A stretch of 64,000 nucleotides of DNA from Plut-88900 sp965116945 (GTDB taxonomy: Bacteria; Chloroflexota; Dehalococcoidia; Plut-88900). Position 1 is the first letter of the stretch. Each line of letters begins with the position of its first letter. Positions 26,418 to 35,502 of this stretch are shown here, one piece after another. Position numbers and translations under genes: made by a program. The stretch covers positions 2,108,001-2,172,000 of the forward strand of contig OZ220734.1 in the NCBI GenBank assembly GCA_965116945.1, read 5' to 3'. Under the pieces are notes generated by a model that did not search any database, was not told where the DNA came from, and worked only from the letters and a program-made list of their open reading frames with translations.

Positions 26418-26681
26418 ATGAACATTTTCGTCGGCAACCTTCCCTATAGTCTTACCGATGAGGAGTTGAAAGAAGCTTTCGACGCCTACGGTGCCGTCGA
26501 CTCAGCTCGCGTAATAACCGATCCCTATTCCGGCCGCTCTCGCGGTTTCGGTTTCGTCGAGATGACGGACGAAGGTGAAGGTGAAGCTGCGATTCAAGCC
26601 CTTAACGGCAAGGAGCTCAAAGGCAGACCCCTTACCGTTGACCGGGCCCGACCCAAAGAGCCCCGACGCCCCCGCTGGTAG
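26418..26681 (+). CDS. RRM-domain RNA-binding protein
   Basis: Single RNA-recognition-motif protein of 87 residues, like the cyanobacterial Rbp proteins and their many bacterial relatives. RNP2 is IFVGNL at 3-8 and RNP1 is RGFGFVEM at about 42-49, with the aromatic residues that stack on RNA bases. The short C-terminal tail RPKEPRRPRW is basic. The ribosome site GGAGG lies 10 bases before the ATG. The gene has its own promoter-like sequence and a structured leader. In other bacteria these proteins bind mRNA and are often cold-induced; here that is an expectation, not shown by sequence. Confidence 0.92.
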   Translation: MNIFVGNLPYSLTDEELKEAFDAYGAVDSARVITDPYSGRSRGFGFVEMTDEGEGEAAIQALNGKELKGRPLTVDRARPKEPRRPRW

Positions 26682-26848
26682 TAACGGTCAGTTCAGGCCC
26701 CAGGCCTCCATCCAACCGGTAACTCCTTACCCCTAAACAGTCAGAGCCTCGGCAGCGCATATCTAAATTCGCAGACCGGGGTACCGGACGGGCGTTCCTT
26801 GGAATCTCTGTGTAATGCTGCCGAGGCTTCTTGCCTTGGATTGGCCTG

Positions 26849-27457
26849 ATGACTAATACCCAATCCCTAACCTTTCGCCCCCTCACCGCCGAGCTACTGG
26901 ACGACCTGAAAGTTGTCCTGCGCGGGAGTTGGGGGAGCAGTTGCTGGTGTATGTTCCCCCGAGTCTCGGGACCCCAGTGGAACAAACTCCCTGGCGAAGG
27001 TTCAGGTGCCAACCGACGTCGCATCGCCATGGAAGAATTGGCGCGACGCCCGGTCGCCCCTGGCCTCCTTGCCTACCGTGGCAATGAACCCGTCGGTTGG
27101 ACAGCTGTTGCCCCACGCGAGGAACTGTCCCGGGTTGAAAGGTCCCGGGCCACCCCCCGCGTAGATGACGAAGACGTTTGGGTTATCCCCTGTGTCACTG
27201 TGCGAACAGAAGCCAGAGGCCAGGGTGTCGCAGTAGCCCTCGCTAGCGCCGCCGCCCAATACGCCTTCGATCACGGCGCCCCCGCCGTAGAGGCCTACCC
27301 CCGCGCTGGCTATGAGCGCACCGGCGCAGACAACATCTTCTTCGGCACCGAACCCATCTTCGAACGTGCCGGCTTCCAGGTTGTTCGAGGCCCCATCCCC
27401 ACCCGACCCCGCAACTGGCTCCCCCGCCTCGCCATGCGCAAGACGCCATTGCAGTAG
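26849..27457 (+). CDS. GNAT-family N-acetyltransferase
   Basis: Acetyltransferase of 202 residues. The acetyl-CoA-binding motif A is CVTVRTEARGQGVAVALASAA, matching the R/Q-x-x-G-x-G/A pattern with the preceding beta strand. The N-terminal half has a CWCMFPR segment found in one GNAT subgroup, and AYRGNEPVGWTAVAPREE is the usual strand pair. The C-terminal NIFFGTEPIFERAGFQVV is motif B. The ATG at 26849 was chosen over a TTG six codons earlier. The acceptor is unknown. There is no operon partner; the next gene is after a repeat. Confidence 0.82.
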   Translation: MTNTQSLTFRPLTAELLDDLKVVLRGSWGSSCWCMFPRVSGPQWNKLPGEGSGANRRRIAMEELARRPVAPGLLAYRGNEPVGWTAVAPREELSRVERSRATPRVDDEDVWVIPCVTVRTEARGQGVAVALASAAAQYAFDHGAPAVEAYPRAGYERTGADNIFFGTEPIFERAGFQVVRGPIPTRPRNWLPRLAMRKTPLQ

Positions 27458-27552
27458 CCACCCCTTCGGGTGCACAATTCCTTAGTGTAGATCCGTGCCA
27501 ATTTCCGGAGTATCTCCCATGCGATTTCAGGTGTGCGGGGAGGGGAGTTCCA

Positions 27553-27594
27553 GTCCCCTCTCCCTCGATGGGAGAGGGCTAGGGTGAGGGTGAA
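27553..27594. repeat. A-module spacer repeat
   Basis: CCCCTCTCCCTCGATGGGAG followed by AGGGCTAGGGTGAGGGTGAA is a full module A copy directly upstream of the amidohydrolase gene; it is read through by the open frame but precedes the real start. Confidence 0.65.
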
Positions 27595-27637
27595 GGTCTA
27601 TAGAGAGGCCAGGCCCCCCGAAGAGGAGGGTACAAGT

Positions 27638-28789
27638 ATGTCTAAAGACGGCTTCAAGGTCATAGACAGCGATATGCACGTCATGGAACCCGCGGACCTC
27701 TGGCAAAGGTACATGCCCGCCGAGTTCCGAGACCGGGCCCCCGTAGGCGCGGAAGAGTACTTCATGGACCTGCGCCTGAAGCACGACGGACAGATAATCT
27801 CCCGAGACCAGGACAATTTCGCCGATGATGGCGAAATGTACGTCGACCTCGCGAGGCGCTACGGCAGGCTTGACGAATTTCTCTCCTTCCAGGACCGGGG
27901 CTGGGGGCCCGATACCCAGGTAGAGGCCATGGACGCCGAGGGTCTCGACCTCGCCCTCCTCTTCCCTTCTATGGGCCTATTTGCTCACGCCAAGGTCTAT
28001 GACGACGACGAGTTGGCTGCTGCCGTCTCCAGGGCCTACAACGACTGGCTCGCAGAGTTCTGCCAGGGATCTCCGAAAAGGATGTTCGGGTCGGGAATGG
28101 TTTCAGCCCAGAATATAGACGCCGCCGTAACGGAGACCCGCCGCGTCGCCAATGACTACGCCTTCAAGAGTATCTTCCTGCGACCCAATCCCGTCCGGGA
28201 ACGCAACTGGAACCACCCCTACTACGACCCCCTTTGGGCCGAGTGCCAGGCCTTTGACCTCGCTGTCGGGTTCCATGAAGGCACGCCCTGCGAGCTGCCG
28301 GTCGCTATCGGCGAACGATTCGATGGCCGCCACGAGGAGCTATGGACCACCGAACACCTGGCAGCCCATCCCATTGAGCAGATGTACGCCTGCCTTGCAA
28401 TTATCATGGGCGGCGTCACGGAGAGATTTCCCGGTGTGCGTTTTGCCTTCCTGGAAGGCAACTGCAGCTGGGCCCCCTTCTGGATCTGGCGCATGGACGA
28501 ACACTACGAACACAGGGAGTCCGTCCTGAAGGATAGATTGCCCCATATGCCATCCGACTACTTTAAGCGCCAGTGCTTTACCTCTGTAGAGGCCGACGAG
28601 GAGCCCGGCAAATACACCATCGACTGGCTCGGCGACGACAACATCGTCTTCTCCACCGACTACCCCCACCCCGACAGCCGCTACCCCAAATCCGTCGAGA
28701 TGCTCCTCACCCTGGACTTCCCGCGGGAAAGCCTCCGCAAGATCCTCTGGGACAACTGCGCCCGGCTCTACGGCCTTTCCTGTCCCTGA
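27638..28789 (+). CDS. amidohydrolase-2 family metal-dependent hydrolase
   Basis: TIM-barrel enzyme of 383 residues, paralogue of the genes at 9074 and 30329. The metal motif is DSDMHVMEP (DxH form), followed by FHEGTPCELP in mid-protein, LEGNCSWAPFWIWRMDEHYE, and FSTDYPHPDSRYPKS carrying the catalytic-region Asp. The ATG at 27638 follows GAGGAGGG by seven bases, much better than the frame's earlier ATG at 27533, which lies in repeat sequence. Members of this family decarboxylate or hydrolyse aromatic acids and ring lactones; the substrate cannot be assigned. Confidence 0.87.
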   Translation: MSKDGFKVIDSDMHVMEPADLWQRYMPAEFRDRAPVGAEEYFMDLRLKHDGQIISRDQDNFADDGEMYVDLARRYGRLDEFLSFQDRGWGPDTQVEAMDAEGLDLALLFPSMGLFAHAKVYDDDELAAAVSRAYNDWLAEFCQGSPKRMFGSGMVSAQNIDAAVTETRRVANDYAFKSIFLRPNPVRERNWNHPYYDPLWAECQAFDLAVGFHEGTPCELPVAIGERFDGRHEELWTTEHLAAHPIEQMYACLAIIMGGVTERFPGVRFAFLEGNCSWAPFWIWRMDEHYEHRESVLKDRLPHMPSDYFKRQCFTSVEADEEPGKYTIDWLGDDNIVFSTDYPHPDSRYPKSVEMLLTLDFPRESLRKILWDNCARLYGLSCP

Positions 28790-29127
28790 GAGCACTCGCT
28801 CTACCGAACTAAGTACGGTGCTGTTTAAGGGCAGGGGCATTCAGTTCGCACTGAGCTACGCTGAAGGGTATCTGGAACGGAATTGGTCGGAAGTCCCTGC
28901 CTACGAGTGGTGCGCCCACTCGCCCATCCTGCGCGGTGCAGGTCTTATGGCTGCCATCCCCGGAGGTGGGGCCGCTCGTGCTGAGGCCCTCGAAGTGCGA
29001 GCGGGGAGGGGTCCAGGCAAGGCCAATCCGCCGTCTCTGCCTGGGTGTACCCGGGCCTGTACATGTGATTCCCATGCCCCGCGAGGAATCTCCAGTGCAA
29101 CTCCCTTGCCGCCTACCTCCCAACCTC
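28790..29127. repeat. gene-free spacer with B and C repeat modules
   Basis: The 338 bases between two convergent genes hold no convincing gene. A divergent B module (GGGGCCGCTCGTGCTGAGGC to TCGAAGTGCGAGCGG) lies at 28970-29006 and a C module (ATGCCCCGCGAGGAATCTCC) at about 29073-29092. The rest shows nothing I recognise. Confidence 0.5.
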
Positions 29128-30036
29128 TCACACTCGGCCCTCAACCCCCGACACCCCGGCCCAATAGTTCACGGACTCCACCAGGTCTTTGCCACCCAAC
29201 CCCGCCGACCGGGCCATCTGATACAACTGCACCCCCAGCTCGTTGATCGGCACCGGCACCCCCTCCTCTCGCGCCCATTCACTCATCAGCCGCAGGTCCT
29301 TGTACTGCAGGTCAACAGAAAACCCTGGCTCAAAATCCCCGCGTTCAATTCGAGGGCGCACGTAGTTCTGCATGAAATAGCAGTCCGCATCCGTCTCGTC
29401 GAAGACATCCATCAGCGTCTCCGCATCAATCCCCGCCGCCGCCCCGAGGGCAAACGCCTCCGCCGATATCAGGTTCACCATCCCGCTCACGAAGTTGCTC
29501 AGCAGCTTCACTTTTGTCCCCGTTCCAGCCTTACCGAGGTGGAAGAACTTCTTACCCAGCGCCTCCATCACCGGCTTCGCCCTCTCGAACGCCGCCTTGT
29601 CTCCGCTCACCATGAAGGTTACGTTTGCCGCACGGGCCCCGTCCGTCCCTGCCCCGCCTGGTTGCCCTCCACTTATCGGAGAGTCCAGGTAATCGACACC
29701 CTGTTCTTGGGCAATCTGGAACATTTCCAATGCCGTCAGCGGATCAATGGTGCTCAGGTCCACTATGACGGTTCCGGGTGCTGCACCCTCCAGCAGGCCG
29801 TTCTGTTTACCCATTGCGGCTCTTACTGCCTCGGGGTTGGGCAGCGCCAGGACAACGACCTCCGACGCTGCTGCGAGTTCCTCCCCACTCTCACACACTA
29901 TCCCTCCCAGGCTTCTGGCCACCGCCATGTGAGGCCGGACCACGTCGTAGACATTTATGGGGCCAAAGGCTCTTATTAAGTTGACAGCGTATATCTGCCC
30001 GATGACACCTAACCCAACTAGTCCAATCTTCGGCAT
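29128..30036 (-). CDS. NAD(P)-dependent beta-hydroxyacid dehydrogenase
   Basis: 3-hydroxyisobutyrate dehydrogenase family enzyme of 302 residues (relatives MmsB, GarR, GlxR). The N-terminal Rossmann motif is GLGVIG at 8-13. The substrate motif DSPISGGQPGG is present near 117-127, and the catalytic Lys lies in GTKVKLLSNFV near 169. The C-terminal all-helical domain (YKDLRLMSEWAREEGVPVPI) is the usual dimerisation and substrate cap. These enzymes oxidise beta-hydroxyacids or reduce tartronate semialdehyde. The ATG start has TAGGTCCT-type context with GAGGACC upstream. The neighbouring genes give no exact substrate. Confidence 0.9.
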   Translation of the reverse strand: MPKIGLVGLGVIGQIYAVNLIRAFGPINVYDVVRPHMAVARSLGGIVCESGEELAAASEVVVLALPNPEAVRAAMGKQNGLLEGAAPGTVIVDLSTIDPLTALEMFQIAQEQGVDYLDSPISGGQPGGAGTDGARAANVTFMVSGDKAAFERAKPVMEALGKKFFHLGKAGTGTKVKLLSNFVSGMVNLISAEAFALGAAAGIDAETLMDVFDETDADCYFMQNYVRPRIERGDFEPGFSVDLQYKDLRLMSEWAREEGVPVPINELGVQLYQMARSAGLGGKDLVESVNYWAGVSGVEGRV

Positions 30037-30188
30037 AGGTCCTCCACTCCTGGCATTCTGTGCTCAGCAACTTTCCCGTATGAGTGACACTGTGGCACCC
30101 CGCGAGAAAACCGGGTTTTGGCCCTTTTCTTCATGCCGCGGACAACCCGGATTCACTTCCCAAGAACAGGGTCGTAAGTTGTGTTCTG

Positions 30189-30229
30189 TCCCCTCTCCCT
30201 TGACGGGAGAGGGCTAGGGCGAGGGTGAA
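30189..30229. repeat. A-module spacer repeat
   Basis: CCCCTCTCCCTTGACGGGAG followed by AGGGCTAGGGCGAGGGTGAA, with a degenerate C module (CACCCCGCGAGAAAAC) about 95 bases earlier. The spacer 30037-30328 holds nothing else recognisable. Confidence 0.6.
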
Positions 30230-30328
30230 TGGCTTGTATGCACACAGCGCCATTATGTCCAGTATATTCGCACCTATGGAAGCAACACCTTCCCGACACC
30301 CAAGGCCTAATCACGAGGTTATGTAACT

Positions 30329-31468
30329 TCAGTTAAGCCCATAAAGCTTCACGGCATTCTCTCCCAACACCTTCCTGAACTCGGAATCCGGTAAGGGCGC
30401 CAGATTCTTCTTCAACTGGGCCACCGTCCCCATTTCAGCGTCCGAATGCGGGTAGTCTGATGCCCACAAAAACCTGTCGGCGCCCAGCAGTTGCATCATA
30501 GTCAGCCCGATTTTTTCGCTCGGCTCCATGGAAATCCAGCATTGCCGGTGGAAATACTCGCTGGGTCTGTCGAGCTGCATCGGAGTCTCGAACCCGTACC
30601 TTTCGAAATATTCGTCCATCCGCTCCAGCCAGTACGCCAGCCACCCGCACCCCGACTCCAGCGCGATCACCTGCAGGTCCGGGAACCTGTCGAACATTCC
30701 ACCCTGGAACATGGACGTGAACGAGTCGATAACAAACTCACCCGCTGTCACGAACCACCACCACCAGGACGCCTTCCACGGGTGCGGGTAGAAGTAGTCT
30801 CCACCGAACCGGGTCCCGCCGCCGTGTACGTGAATTCCGATAGGCAAGCCGAGGCTCTGGGCCTCAGCCCAGATCGAGTCATACACCGGCTCCCCATATG
30901 GCTGCCCGTTACGAGGCGGGAAAGCCAGCATCATCAACCCCTTGGCCCCCAGCCCCGCCACCCGACGGGTCTCCTCCACAGCCTGCTCGATGTCCATGAA
31001 GGATATGTGCGCTACGGGCACCAACCGGCTCGGGTCAGTCTTACAGAAGTCTATTAGCCAGTCGTTGTATACCCGGCAGTGTGCCGCCACGAGGTCGGCG
31101 TCTTCACATGAGCTTTCCCAGTCCAGCCCCAGCGACGGGTAAAACAATGCAATGTCAATACCTTCTTCGTCCATGACCTTGAGCCGCGCGTCCGGAACCC
31201 AGGCCCCGGGAACCATCGAGTCCCTGTAGTGGATCTTGGCGCCCAGGTAGTCCTCTATAGGCTTGTCCACCGCCCCATACACGGACACCGTACCCGGGGG
31301 TCGGGTATCATCCAGCCACACGTTGTCCATTACCGGGTGCTCAATGCCCTTGTCGTCCACCACCAATTTGTACGCCCTGTCCCGGTACTTGGCCTCGATG
31401 TTCTTCTCGAACAGGTCGGGCGGCTCCATGATATGCCCATCCACATCCACGGCTATGTAGTCTTTCAT
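30329..31468 (-). CDS. amidohydrolase-2 family metal-dependent hydrolase
   Basis: TIM-barrel enzyme of 379 residues, third paralogue in the window. DVDGHIMEPPDLFE carries the DxH metal motif, then GIHVHGGGTRFGGDYF, LESGCGWLAYWLERMDEYFERYGFETP and WASDYPHSDAEMG. It is closer to the gene at 9074 than to 27638 (shared LE.GC.W..Y.LERMDE and YPHSD). The ATG at 31468 was preferred since AAAGGA lies upstream and it aligns with the paralogues; an ATG nine codons earlier (31495) is possible. It is divergent from the ABC exporter at 31643. Confidence 0.86.
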   Translation of the reverse strand: MKDYIAVDVDGHIMEPPDLFEKNIEAKYRDRAYKLVVDDKGIEHPVMDNVWLDDTRPPGTVSVYGAVDKPIEDYLGAKIHYRDSMVPGAWVPDARLKVMDEEGIDIALFYPSLGLDWESSCEDADLVAAHCRVYNDWLIDFCKTDPSRLVPVAHISFMDIEQAVEETRRVAGLGAKGLMMLAFPPRNGQPYGEPVYDSIWAEAQSLGLPIGIHVHGGGTRFGGDYFYPHPWKASWWWWFVTAGEFVIDSFTSMFQGGMFDRFPDLQVIALESGCGWLAYWLERMDEYFERYGFETPMQLDRPSEYFHRQCWISMEPSEKIGLTMMQLLGADRFLWASDYPHSDAEMGTVAQLKKNLAPLPDSEFRKVLGENAVKLYGLN

Positions 31469-31642
31469 TGCCGGCTCGGTTCCTTTCACGTTCATGTTTG
31501 GATTGCAGGAATTTTAGCAGTCCTGCACGCCCTTCGGGTACATGCCCGCTACCTGTTTACAATACCCAATCTTGAATATATAATCATCCGCTGGGCTCCG
31601 ACAGGCGGCCACTGCGCACGAGCCCAGCGTCCGAACTGCCTT

Positions 31643-34600
31643 ATGTACTTCGATATCAGACTGTTCCAACTCACCAAGGGCGTCCGGCTTCGCATCTTCC
31701 TTTCCACCGTTCTGGGTCTCATCGCGGTCGGCGCTGGGGTTGCCGGGCTTGCCATTTTTGCAGTCGTCATCGCACGGGTCTTCCGCGGCCAGGCCGAGTA
31801 CTCTTCCCTTGCCGTCCCCATGATCGGCGTGGCCATCCTCATCGGAGTACGGGGCATATTCCAGTATCTGCAGAATGGCACGGCCCACCACACTTCAAAC
31901 ATCGTCAAGATCAAGATACGGGAGAACCTGTACCAGCACTGCCTTGCCCTCGGCCCGGGCCACTTCGACCAGCGACGCACCGGCGGCGTAATCCTCACCC
32001 TCGGCGACGGCGTGGAAGGGCTTGAAACATTTTTCGGTCAGTACCTGCCCCAGATACTGATCGCCGCCATCGCGCCCGTACTCATCTTCATATTCATGGC
32101 CATCCTGGACTGGCCCGTGGCCCTCATCTTCCTTGGATTCGCACTTTTCACCCTGGTTGCCCCAGCTGTCTTCCACCGCTGGAACCAGAAAAGCAGCATG
32201 TACCGCTTCCAGTCCTATGGCTCGCTGGGCGCGGACTTTCTGGATGGGGTCCAGGGCCTCGCCACCCTCAAAGCCTTCGGCCAGAGTGGACGCCACGGTG
32301 ACCGCCTCGCCGACAAAGCCCGGACCCTCTACCGAAGCACCATGGGCGTCCTCGCCGCCAACATAGCGACGGGTGGCGTTACCGTCCTCGGAATCTCCGC
32401 CGGCGCCGCCGTGGCCCTTGGAGTAGGCGCTGGACGGGTTGCTGCCGGCGATATGGAGATTCGAACTCTCCTGATAGTCATGATGTTCGGCGTTGAGGTA
32501 TTCAAGCCCCTGCGTGAGCTCACCATGCTTTACCACAAAGGCATGATTGCCAGCGCTGCCGCCCAGAGCATCTTCAACCTCATGGCCGAGCCCGTAGAGA
32601 TCAAAGACCCCGAAGAGACCGCTTCCACCCAGCCCGAAACCCTTAATCCCGAGATCAAGTTTGAAGACGTCACCTTCGCCTACAACCAGGGTCGGGGCAA
32701 CGCCCTGGAAGAGGTATCGTTCACCCTCGGGCAAGGCGAAAAGATGGGTATCGTGGGCCCCAGTGGCGCGGGAAAGTCCACCATAGTCTGGCTCGTGTAT
32801 CGATTCTTCGATCCCCAGAAGGGACGCATCCTCCTCGGCGGAAATGACCTTCGAGACCTTCCTCTGGACCGCATCCGCGAGAACATATCCGTCGTCACCC
32901 AGGACACTTACCTCTTCCACGGCACCGTCGCCGACAACCTGCGATTCGGTAGACAGGACGCCACCCCGGAGGAACTGGAAGCCGCCGCCCGAGCCGCCAA
33001 TGCCCACGAGTTCATCTCCCAGCTCCCCCAGGGCTACGATACTTATGTCGGTGAACGAGCTGTCAGGCTCTCCGGTGGCCAGCGGCAGCGCATCGCCATC
33101 GCTCGGGCCCTCCTCAAGAACTCCCCCATCCTGGTTCTCGATGAGGCTCTCTCCAGCGTCGACGCTGAGAACGAGGCCCTTATCCAGGAAGCCCTCGACC
33201 GCCTGATGCAAGGCCGCACTACCCTCATCATTGCCCACCGGCTCTCAAGCATTGTCAACGCCGACCGCATCCTCGTCTTAGACGACAGCCACCTCGTAGA
33301 AATAGGCTCCCACGCCGAGCTTATCAACGCCGGCGGCGTCTACTCCAGGCTCATGGCAGACCAGCAGGCAGCGGGCTTTGCAGTAAAACCCACCCGAGCC
33401 TCTTCTCCAGTCGACGGGGCCGCCACCCCCGATGCCCAACCCCCCACACCTCCCGACGAAGTCTTCGAGCCCGCCCCAACCGGCATCGAACCCACTCAAC
33501 CCATGGGAGCCTTCACCATCCTCCGTCGGCTGATGACCCTTATCAATCCCTGGTGGAAGCAGCAGACCGTCACTTTCCTGCTCGGCATCGCCCACCACGG
33601 CTCCATCATTGGGCTCGGGGTTATTAGCGCTCTCTTGGTCGGGCAGGTGTTCCGAGGCGAAGACCTCACCTTGTACCTAATTCTGCTTGCGGTATTCGCT
33701 CCGTTGACGGCGTTCTTCACATGGGCCGAGGGCTGGCTGGCCCATGACCTTGCCTACCGTCTTCTGGCCGAAATGCGCATCGATATGTACCGGAAGATGG
33801 ACTCCATCGCCCCGGCATATCTGGTCAAGCGCCGCTCCGGAGATATCGTGGGCGTGGTCGGCGGAGACATTGAAAAGATCGAGTATTTCTTTGCCCATAC
33901 GGTCAGCCCGGCATTCGTAGCCTTTATCGTGCCCCTTGCCGTCCTGATAACCCTGGCCCTTATCTCCTGGCCCCTGGCCATAGTCCTTTTGCCATTCCTT
34001 CTGGCCGTCGCCATCCGACCCTTCTATGACCAGAAGACCAACGAACGCCTCGGCGATGAGGTGCTGACCAAGCTCGGCGGCATTCACGCCCAGATGGTCG
34101 ATAACATCCAGGGCATGCGTGAAATCGCCGCCTTCGGCCAGGGCCCGACGCGAACCGGCGACGTACGGGAGCGCGGCTGGGACTTTGCTGGCAGCCACCT
34201 GAAGGCCAAGAAGGCGCAGGAGTCTCAAACGGCCTTTATCGAATCCGTCACCGGACTTGGGGGTCTGGCCGTACTCGCTATGGGCGCCTGGCTAGTCCTG
34301 GAAGGCCGCATGGACCGCCCCGACCTCCCCCTCGCCGCCCTATTGGCCCTTTCCACCTTCTCACCGGTCTCAGATATCGCACGCACTGCGAAGGACCTGA
34401 TGGAGACCCTTGCCGCCGGCCGACGGGTCTTTGCCGTCCACGATGAGCCCCTCCCCGTCTCCGATGGTCCGGGCGTCGCCCAACCCGGTCAGCCTGCCGT
34501 GGCAGCGGCCCCCCTCGTTCGATTCAACAGCGCTTCCTTTGCCTACGGCCCGGGTCTGCCTCAGGCGGTCTCCGATGTGAGCTTTACCGTGGAGCCGGGC

Positions 34601-35269
34601 CAGACCGTGGCCCTGGTTGGAAGGTCGGGTGCGGGGAAGACGACCTGCGCCTACCTCCTCATGCGGTTCTGGGACCCCCAGACCGGCGAGGTAACCCTCG
34701 GCGACCATGACCTCAAGGAGTTCAGACTCGACCCCCTCCGTGACAGCATCGCATTCGTCACGCAGGACACCTACCTGTTCAACGCGACCATCCGCGACAA
34801 CATCGCCCTCGGCAAATTCAATGCCACCCAGGAACAGATAGAGGAGGCCGCCCGACAAGCCAACGCCCACAACTTCATAGCCTCTTTCCCCGAAGGCTAC
34901 GACACCATGGTCGGCGAACGGGGTATGCAGCTCTCCGGCGGTCAACGCCAGCGCATCTCCATCGCCCGGGCCCTGCTCAAAAACGCCCCCGTGCTCATCC
35001 TTGATGAAGCAACCTCCCACCTGGATGCCGTAAGCGAACACCAGGTCCGCCAGGCCCTCAATACCCTTATGGCCGGCAGGAGCACAGTAGTCATTGCCCA
35101 CCGACTCTCCACCGTCAGGGACGCCGACAAACTAGTGGTGCTTGATGCAGGCCGCAAGGTCGAAGAAGGCACCCATGACGAGCTAATGGAACGCAACGGC
35201 CTCTACTCCCAGCTGGTCGCCGCCCAAATGGTCGCCACTGCCCCTCCCACCACCCAACCCGCCTCCTAA
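31643..35269 (+). CDS. fused ABC exporter, TMD-NBD-TMD-NBD
   Basis: Complete ABC exporter in one chain of 1208 residues; most bacterial exporters are half-size. Half 1: membrane domain about 1-320, Walker A GPSGAGKST near 372-380, signature LSGGQRQR near 476, Walker B ILVLDEALSSVD near 497. A Pro/Thr-rich linker of about 60 residues follows (about 575-635). Half 2: membrane domain about 640-930, Walker A GRSGAGKTT near 993-1001, signature LSGGQRQR near 1097, Walker B VLILDEATSHLD near 1116. In half 2 Glu follows the Walker B Asp as usual; in half 1 DEA is also complete, so both sites look active. The ATG at 31643 was chosen because the open frame upstream overlaps the divergent amidohydrolase. 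Drug, lipid or peptide export is likely. Confidence 0.88.
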   Translation: MYFDIRLFQLTKGVRLRIFLSTVLGLIAVGAGVAGLAIFAVVIARVFRGQAEYSSLAVPMIGVAILIGVRGIFQYLQNGTAHHTSNIVKIKIRENLYQHCLALGPGHFDQRRTGGVILTLGDGVEGLETFFGQYLPQILIAAIAPVLIFIFMAILDWPVALIFLGFALFTLVAPAVFHRWNQKSSMYRFQSYGSLGADFLDGVQGLATLKAFGQSGRHGDRLADKARTLYRSTMGVLAANIATGGVTVLGISAGAAVALGVGAGRVAAGDMEIRTLLIVMMFGVEVFKPLRELTMLYHKGMIASAAAQSIFNLMAEPVEIKDPEETASTQPETLNPEIKFEDVTFAYNQGRGNALEEVSFTLGQGEKMGIVGPSGAGKSTIVWLVYRFFDPQKGRILLGGNDLRDLPLDRIRENISVVTQDTYLFHGTVADNLRFGRQDATPEELEAAARAANAHEFISQLPQGYDTYVGERAVRLSGGQRQRIAIARALLKNSPILVLDEALSSVDAENEALIQEALDRLMQGRTTLIIAHRLSSIVNADRILVLDDSHLVEIGSHAELINAGGVYSRLMADQQAAGFAVKPTRASSPVDGAATPDAQPPTPPDEVFEPAPTGIEPTQPMGAFTILRRLMTLINPWWKQQTVTFLLGIAHHGSIIGLGVISALLVGQVFRGEDLTLYLILLAVFAPLTAFFTWAEGWLAHDLAYRLLAEMRIDMYRKMDSIAPAYLVKRRSGDIVGVVGGDIEKIEYFFAHTVSPAFVAFIVPLAVLITLALISWPLAIVLLPFLLAVAIRPFYDQKTNERLGDEVLTKLGGIHAQMVDNIQGMREIAAFGQGPTRTGDVRERGWDFAGSHLKAKKAQESQTAFIESVTGLGGLAVLAMGAWLVLEGRMDRPDLPLAALLALSTFSPVSDIARTAKDLMETLAAGRRVFAVHDEPLPVSDGPGVAQPGQPAVAAAPLVRFNSASFAYGPGLPQAVSDVSFTVEPGQTVALVGRSGAGKTTCAYLLMRFWDPQTGEVTLGDHDLKEFRLDPLRDSIAFVTQDTYLFNATIRDNIALGKFNATQEQIEEAARQANAHNFIASFPEGYDTMVGERGMQLSGGQRQRISIARALLKNAPVLILDEATSHLDAVSEHQVRQALNTLMAGRSTVVIAHRLSTVRDADKLVVLDAGRKVEEGTHDELMERNGLYSQLVAAQMVATAPPTTQPAS

Positions 35270-35300
35270 ACTCATCCCCTTTCCCGCCCCTTCCTCATCC

Positions 35301-35460
35301 CCATTCTAAGGCCCCCGCGAGGAATTTCAAGCGCGTGCCCCCAAATCACGTTCATCCTTGCTCATCCCCTCCCAAATCCATCATTCTCGACTCCGATCGG
35401 GAATCCATCCCCAAGGCGGGGCCGCTCACCCTGAGCGAAGTCGAAGGGTCGAGCGGGGGG
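35301..35460. repeat. composite spacer repeat (modules C and B)
   Basis: A C module (AAGGCCCCCGCGAGGAATTT) at 35309 is followed by a full B module at about 35418-35455: CCGCTCACCCTGAGCGAAGT then CGAAGGGTCGAGCGG, a near-perfect inverted repeat. Confidence 0.6.
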
Positions 35461-35502
35461 TGGTCCACGCATCGTTAACCCGTCGTGTGATGCCGTACCT
35501 CC

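Noticed and set aside
31229..31642. N-terminal extension of the ABC exporter
   Set aside because: This part is the antisense of the divergent amidohydrolase and shows no membrane segment; the ATG at 31643 starts directly before helix 1.
31895..33238. Minus-strand open frame (447 codons) over the ABC exporter
   Set aside because: Shadow of the ABC exporter; no ribosome site or motif.
31643..35269. CydDC-type cysteine/glutathione exporter
   Set aside because: Architecture is similar but no cydAB genes are near and no CydD- or CydC-specific feature could be identified by eye.
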